From assembly GCA_947630285.1 (NCBI GenBank), contig CANRHD010000001.1, positions 186,001 to 250,000 of the forward strand: 64,000 bases of DNA, in the 5' to 3' direction. The position numbers and the translations under genes were made by a program. Under the pieces are notes generated by a model. The model was not told the origin of the DNA. It was given only the letters and a program-made list of their open reading frames with translations, and searched no databases. The stretch is from an uncultured Clostridia bacterium. GTDB lineage: Bacteria > Bacillota > Clostridia > Oscillospirales > Acutalibacteraceae. Positions 59,866 through 64,000 of the stretch are shown one piece after another. Each line of letters starts with the position of its first letter. Position 1 is the first letter of the stretch.

Positions 59866-60824
59866 CTTTTTCTGTTCTCCTCACTTTTTTCGTAGGCCTT
59901 GATTATATCCTGAACAAGCTTATGTCTGACAACATCTTTTTCGCTGAATTCATTAATGGAAATGCCCTCGATATTTTTAAGAATTTTCATAGCCTGCGTA
60001 AGGCCGGATTTTTTGCCGTCGGGCAGGTCGATTTGCGTTATGTCGCCCGTTACGACCATTTTGGAATTAAAACCGAGCCTTGTCAAAAACATTTTCATCT
60101 GCTCTTTTGTGGTGTTCTGCGCCTCGTCAAGAATTATAAAGCTGTCGTCAAGAGTTCTGCCCCTCATATAGGCGAGCGGCGCAACCTCTATACTGCCCCG
60201 TTCCTGATACCTTTGAAAGGCGTCCGCCCCGAGCATATCAAAAAGCGCATCGTACAGGGGTCTAAGATAAGGGTCTACCTTCTGCTGTAAATCGCCCGGT
60301 AAAAAGCCCAGCTTTTCCCCTGCCTCGACCGCAGGACGGGTAAGTATAATCCTGTTTACCTCTTTTGCCCTGAAAGCGGTAACCGCCATGGCGACGGCAA
60401 GGTAGGTTTTACCCGTACCGGCAGGACCGGCGCCCAAAACTACGGTATTGTTCCTTATAGACTCTATATATTTTTTCTGACCGAGCGTTTTCGGCTTAAC
60501 GGGTTTGCCCTTTGCGGTTATGCAAATGCAATCCCCCGTCATTTCGCTCAGCTTTTCCTCGCTGTTGTCCTTTACAAGTGAAATTACATACCTGACATTC
60601 TGCTGAGAAAGCGCCTCTCCCTTATTAATGAGCATAAGCAGGCCTTTTACCGCCCTCGACGCCTTATCCACATTTTCAACATCGCCCGTTATTTTAAGCT
60701 CGGAGCCCCGGCTTATCACATTTACCGAAAATTCCTGTTCAATCAGCCTGACATTTTCATCGAAGCTTCCGAAAAGACTTACAGCATGCTCCATTCTGTC
60801 AACGCTGATTACCTGTTCAAACAC
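59862..60824 (-). CDS. phoH: PhoH-family ATPase
   Basis: A 320-residue ATPase of the PhoH-like group, possibly acting on RNA with YbeY. Walker A is GPAGTGKTYLA and Walker B is FIILDEAQNT; the N-terminal part is a KH-like region. The open frame starts at 60875, but the GTG at 60824 after AGGGATGG gives a better N-terminus (MFEQVISVDRMEHAVSLFG); I use it with moderate certainty. Confidence 0.93.
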   Translation of the reverse strand: MFEQVISVDRMEHAVSLFGSFDENVRLIEQEFSVNVISRGSELKITGDVENVDKASRAVKGLLMLINKGEALSQQNVRYVISLVKDNSEEKLSEMTGDCICITAKGKPVKPKTLGQKKYIESIRNNTVVLGAGPAGTGKTYLAVAMAVTAFRAKEVNRIILTRPAVEAGEKLGFLPGDLQQKVDPYLRPLYDALFDMLGADAFQRYQERGSIEVAPLAYMRGRTLDDSFIILDEAQNTTKEQMKMFLTRLGFNSKMVVTGDITQIDLPDGKKSGLTQAMKILKNIEGISINEFSEKDVVRHKLVQDIIKAYEKSEENRKR

Positions 60825-60880
60825 TAATTGACCATCCCTAACAAAAAACTGTGTAAATTTACTATATAATATCATATATT

Positions 60881-62050
60881 TTATGAAATATCAACTAAAA
60901 TTGCTTTTCTTACGCCTATATCTTTTTTTACCTGATATTCGCCCGAAAAATATGTGATACCGTTATTTTTATTTTCTGTAACAAGCTGTGAAATTATTTC
61001 TTCGCTTTGTAAAAAAATATCTCTGTAATTTTCACAGTAGGCCTTTGCGCAATAAAGAGGTCTGTATTCTTCGGGAAGCGTTACCTTGTCGGATAGCTCA
61101 TATGAGTGTTCTTTCACTATCCCCAAAGGCAGTTCTATTTCGCCGTTTGTGAGCTTTTGAATAAACCTGCTTGCGTTCTTTTCGCCTACGGGAGGTCCGA
61201 CGGGTATTTCAACGCCCAAAATATAGACAAGTCTTCTGTTTTTCTCGGCCTTTTGGGTGCGGAAAGAAAAGTCAAGATTATTTGTGTTTATTTTTTTCCT
61301 GACGCTTGCGAACACCTTTCCCCTTGCCGCCATTAAATTTTCACTGCCGTCCGCATTTTCGGTAATTCCGGAAATTAGCAGATCGCCCTTGACTACGGCG
61401 TCGCCGACCTCGATTTCAGCCCTGCCTATATTCGCCTCAATGCTTACTACGGTGCCGTTTTCGGCGGAGATTATATTGCAGGGCTTGGAATTATCGGGAA
61501 AGCTCGGCTTTTCGCTCCTTTCGTTTACCACGATTTCAGCCCTTGAGCCTATTATATTGACGCTCGCAAAGGAGAGCGACGGAAGCGCCCTTGTAACATT
61601 GTAGGCGGCTTCCTCGCAGTCGATTTTCGCTTTAAACTCCCCTATCCTTACGCCGTTTTCGTAAAACGCCTCCAAAATCTGCTCGTCGGTCAGTTCAATA
61701 TTACCAGAAACGCTTATGCTCCAAATCATAGACGACAAAAACGCCACCAGCAGGCACGCAAAGCCAAAGCCTATCAAAATCCCGGCCCGTTTCCTGTATG
61801 CGCGCATAAAAAAAGGAAGTCCGTGCTTTTTTGTAATGCTCACCCTGACCCCGGAGCGTTTGGCGGACTCCCTTATAATTTTATACCCTTTCACCGTGGT
61901 ATCTGCCCTTAAATAATCCTCTTTTCTTTTTAAATTCCAAAGCGGTATCCTGTTTTTTGTGCAAAGGTTTACAAATCTTTCGATAAAACCGCCGCTTGCC
62001 GTAAAGCTGACATAGCCCCTTAAAAACCTCAAAATTCTTATAATTATCAT
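60881..62050 (-). CDS. yqfD: Sporulation protein YqfD
   Basis: A 389-residue sporulation protein required at forespore engulfment. It has the N-terminal basic region, a single membrane segment near 90-112 (GILIGFGFACLLVAFLSSMIW), and a large outside domain with POTRA-like start (GNIELTDEQILEAFYENGVRIG) and NERSEKPSFPD. It follows yqfC by three bases. The yqfC-yqfD-phoH-ybeY order is widely conserved in spore formers. Confidence 0.93.
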   Translation of the reverse strand: MIIIRILRFLRGYVSFTASGGFIERFVNLCTKNRIPLWNLKRKEDYLRADTTVKGYKIIRESAKRSGVRVSITKKHGLPFFMRAYRKRAGILIGFGFACLLVAFLSSMIWSISVSGNIELTDEQILEAFYENGVRIGEFKAKIDCEEAAYNVTRALPSLSFASVNIIGSRAEIVVNERSEKPSFPDNSKPCNIISAENGTVVSIEANIGRAEIEVGDAVVKGDLLISGITENADGSENLMAARGKVFASVRKKINTNNLDFSFRTQKAEKNRRLVYILGVEIPVGPPVGEKNASRFIQKLTNGEIELPLGIVKEHSYELSDKVTLPEEYRPLYCAKAYCENYRDIFLQSEEIISQLVTENKNNGITYFSGEYQVKKDIGVRKAILVDIS

Positions 62051-62053
62051 AAA

Positions 62054-62362
62054 CTACCCCACGCTTTCAAAATCAATACTGAATATATTTCCCGTAATGA
62101 CGGTTTGAATATCGGAATAATTTTTAATTTCAATATCGTCGCCCGTAAAGCCCACAAGCAGAGCACCCGTATTAAGCTTTATTCTCGACTGCGAATATTC
62201 CACTATACCCTTACAGCCGTCAACTATGATTTCCCTGTTCCCGTTTGTCTCTATATGCGGAAGCGAGGAGTCAAGCATTTCGGGTATTTCCAGCTTTTCT
62301 CTTAAAGTGTTTTTCCTCTCGTTTTCGGCAGTTTCCCTCTTCTTACGCTTTGAGGAAGCCAT
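62054..62362 (-). CDS. yqfC: YabP/YqfC family sporulation protein
   Basis: A 102-residue protein with a charged N-terminus (ASSKRKKRETAENERKN) and a YabP/YqfC domain: ETNGNREIIVDGCKGIVEYSQ and LLVGFTGDDIEIKNYS. It is a mother-cell sporulation protein in Bacillus. GAGGTGAG precedes the ATG. The 65-base region to the divergent ylbJ gene contains CATATAAAT-like -10 sequences of sigma-E style on both strands, too weak to call. Confidence 0.92.
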   Translation of the reverse strand: MASSKRKKRETAENERKNTLREKLEIPEMLDSSLPHIETNGNREIIVDGCKGIVEYSQSRIKLNTGALLVGFTGDDIEIKNYSDIQTVITGNIFSIDFESVG

Positions 62363-62427
62363 ATTCTCACCTCACTCATATAAATATATGAATTTGCATA
62401 TAAATTGATTACTGAAAGAGTGATGAT

Positions 62428-63483
62428 ATGAGAAGAAATATTGTTTATAATTTTATACTCGCTTTCTTTACGGTTCTTGCGTTTATCTGTCTTTTTGTAA
62501 AATCGGACGAATGTATGCAGGGCGTAAAGGACGGCATTATGCTTTGCGTAAACTCCATAATTCCCTCGCTGTTTCCGTTTATGATAGTATCAAGGTTTAT
62601 AGTAAATTCGGGGCTCGGCGATTTTTTCGGCCGATTTTCGGGCAAAGCTACGCAAAAGCTTTTTAAACTGCCCGGCATTTGCTCTTTTGTAATAATTATG
62701 TCGATGATAGGCGGCTTCCCCGTTGGGGCAAAGATGACCTGCGACCTGCTTGAAAGCGGTAAAATAAGCGAAAACGAGGCGCAGAGGCTCAATCTGTTTT
62801 GCATTAATGCCGGCCCGGCTTTCGTCATAGGCACGGTGGGGGAAATTTTTGCAAAAAGCAGGCAGTTGGGCGTACTGCTTTTTTTCTGTTCAATCACCGC
62901 CTCCTTTTTAATGGGAATTATGAGCAGAGCGCTGTGCGACGGCGAGAGAAAAGAAGAATATGTTTTTGCCTTTGGGTCCGTGCCGAACCCCGTAAGCGCT
63001 TTTACGGACTCTATTGCGGACGCTTCCGGGTCAATGTTTGCAATATGCTCATGGGTAATAATTTTTAACGCCGTTATCAACTGCATTTTATCGTCGGGCA
63101 ACAGCATCTGCACGACGGCGTTATGCGCTCTGCTTGAGGTTACAAGCGGAATAGAACAGTCCTGCGGCGTTCTGCCCATACCCGTGCTTGCGTCTATACT
63201 TTCGTTCGGGGGCTTTTCCGTTCACTGTCAGATTTTTTCGTATGTGAAAAAAAGCGGGCTGAATTTCAAGCTGTTTTACGCCTCAAGAATAATATGCGCC
63301 GTCCTGTCGGGCGTTATATGCTATATCGCTTTACGGATTTTCCCGTTTGAAATAGAGGTTTTCGCCTCCGAGTCAACGCTTACGGCAAGCGCATATTCGG
63401 TTTCGCTTCCGTCCGCCGTTGCGCTGATAGTTATGTGCTGTTCGCTTATTTTTGAACTTGATACAAACAGGAAAATATGTTAG
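62428..63483 (+). CDS. ylbJ: Sporulation integral membrane protein YlbJ-like
   Basis: A 351-residue membrane protein with about eight segments of the nucleoside-recognition (Gate) type. Marks are SLFPFMIVSRFIVNSGLGDFF, MIGGFPVGAKMTCDLLESG and NAGPAFVIGTVG. YlbJ is needed for spore cortex formation. It is divergent from the sporulation operon yqfCD, which fits. A weak site precedes the ATG. Confidence 0.88.
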   Translation: MRRNIVYNFILAFFTVLAFICLFVKSDECMQGVKDGIMLCVNSIIPSLFPFMIVSRFIVNSGLGDFFGRFSGKATQKLFKLPGICSFVIIMSMIGGFPVGAKMTCDLLESGKISENEAQRLNLFCINAGPAFVIGTVGEIFAKSRQLGVLLFFCSITASFLMGIMSRALCDGERKEEYVFAFGSVPNPVSAFTDSIADASGSMFAICSWVIIFNAVINCILSSGNSICTTALCALLEVTSGIEQSCGVLPIPVLASILSFGGFSVHCQIFSYVKKSGLNFKLFYASRIICAVLSGVICYIALRIFPFEIEVFASESTLTASAYSVSLPSAVALIVMCCSLIFELDTNRKIC

Positions 63484-63516
63484 TATAATAGCAGAATAAA
63501 TTACGGATGTGAAAAA

Positions 63517-63735
63517 ATGAAAAAGTCTGTTTACAATACCGAAAATATTTCTCCCTGCTGTGATTACTGCCTCATAGGCAAGCCTGCGCCGGACGGCAAA
63601 ACCGTTCTCTGTCCCAAAAAGGGCGTTGTGGCAAAGGATTTCAGCTGTAAGAAATTCAAATACGACATAATGAAAAGGACGCCGAAAAGAGCGCCCAAGC
63701 TTCAAAGCTTTTCCGAGGAAGATTTTTCAATATAA
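63517..63735 (+). CDS. Small Cys-rich hypothetical protein
   Basis: A 72-residue protein I do not recognise. It has cysteines at SPCCDYC, LCPKKG and DFSCKKFKYD, five to six in total, enough for a zinc or iron-sulfur site, and a basic C-terminal half (KRTPKRAPKL). It starts 33 bases after ylbJ and is followed by a terminator, so it is co-transcribed with ylbJ. Function is unknown. Confidence 0.75.
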   Translation: MKKSVYNTENISPCCDYCLIGKPAPDGKTVLCPKKGVVAKDFSCKKFKYDIMKRTPKRAPKLQSFSEEDFSI

Positions 63736-63746
63736 TGTGCAAAATT

Positions 63747-63785
63747 AAACGGGCGGCGGTTTTAAAATACTGCCGTCCGTTTTAA
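63747..63785 (+). terminator. Terminator of the ylbJ operon
   Basis: ACGGGCGGC/GCCGTCCGT stem with one wobble, followed by TTTTAAT. Confidence 0.82.
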
Positions 63786-63831
63786 TATGTAAATAAAAAG
63801 CTTAATTTTTTATTGAGAAAGAAGCAAAGCT

Positions 63832-63858
63832 AAGGGGAACCCTTGTCCGGGTTCTCCT
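63832..63858 (-). terminator. Terminator-like hairpin at the left edge of copy D
   Basis: GGGGAACCC/GGGTTCTCC stem (63834-63842, 63849-63857). On the minus strand it is followed by a T-rich stretch, like the distal hairpin of copy C. Confidence 0.65.
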
Positions 63859-64000
63859 CAGCCTGTAGATAAACTGTTTTGCGATAGCAAAATGTCCAAA
63901 AGTTTTCGCCCGCCTTTTACAAAAAGAGATTCCCCTGTCAGGGGAAATGTCTGCGAAGCGGACAAAAGGGTAAGGGTCGAGGGGCAAAGCCCTCGGCGCA
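63859..64000 (+). repeat. Structured repeat element, copy D (cut by window edge)
   Basis: It starts with the same CAGCCTGT-GATAAACTG end as copy C, directly after a hairpin, then TTTTGCGATAGCAAAA, AAAAGTTTTCGCCCGCC, the long inner module as in copy A (ATTCCCCTGTCAGGGGAAAT, TGTCTGCGAAGCGGACA) and GAGGGGCAAAGCCCTC. The right half lies beyond the window. Confidence 0.85.

Overview
The window looks like a chromosomal segment from a low-to-moderate GC, spore-forming anaerobic Firmicute, most likely a gut clostridium near Ruminococcaceae/Oscillospiraceae. The reasons are: rubredoxin and flavodiiron oxygen defence, tRNA-sensing T-box leaders, a DinR-type SOS box, TTGACA-N17-TATAAT promoters, the sporulation genes yqfC, yqfD and ylbJ, and the clostridial order ylxM-ffh-rpsP-khpA-rimM-trmD. 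No rRNA, tRNA, prophage or insertion sequence with a transposase was seen.

Layout. 1-5040: a type II CRISPR-Cas locus with partial cas1, complete cas9 and a divergent tracrRNA; the array and any cas2/csn2 would lie left of the window. 5120-7450: an O2/NO detoxification set (flavodiiron protein, a 51-aa rubredoxin, flavin reductase-rubredoxin). 7477-10050: a REC-HD-GYP-GGDEF cyclic-di-GMP protein followed by an HPt protein. 10061-14180: metF, a stand-alone MetH reactivation domain and metH. 14275-22502: an amidohydrolase, then acyl-CoA ligase, sodium symporter, iorA, iorB, paaK and an ACT protein, which together suggest arylpyruvate oxidation to aryl-acetyl-CoA. 22545-23749: two structured repeats around a nitroreductase. 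23767-28232: lipoprotein, MMPL pump and TetR repressor with two operators. 28381-31716: feoA-feoA-feoB plus a Cys-rich partner, with four copies of an iron-type palindrome. 31759-33896: an FMN split-barrel protein and a MATE pump. 33902-37230: an ABC importer under a tryptophan T-box. 37249-42496: DUF975, cysE-cysS under a cysteine T-box, pgsA, rimO. 42489-44311: recX and recA with an SOS box. 44392-45023: rpmB and another structured repeat. 45043-50358: pduL and a uronate catabolic operon (uxuA, SDR fructuronate reductase, kdgK, KDPG aldolase). 50381-54089: the ffh/rpsP/trmD translation operon. 54097-62362: lipoprotein, mutS2, recO, era, dgkA, ybeY, phoH, yqfD, yqfC. 62428-64000: ylbJ, a small Cys protein and a fourth repeat cut by the window edge.

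The most unusual content is a family of roughly 235-260-bp non-coding elements made of serial hairpins (22545, 23488, 44743, 63859). Two complete copies are flanked by exact direct repeats of 27 and 21 bp, and each repeat is an entire intrinsic-terminator stem-loop. The element appears to insert at terminators and duplicate them. A second point of interest is the cas9 control region: the best cas9 promoter lies beyond the tracrRNA gene, so the cas9 mRNA leader would be a full antisense of tracrRNA.

Several starts were revised from the longest reading frame using ribosome binding sites (cas9, fprA, iorA, paaK, cysE, rimO, uxuA, rpsP, ffh, ylxM, phoH), and three short genes were added (rubredoxin, a FeoB-associated Cys-rich protein with an apparent ATA start, a YqzL-like protein).
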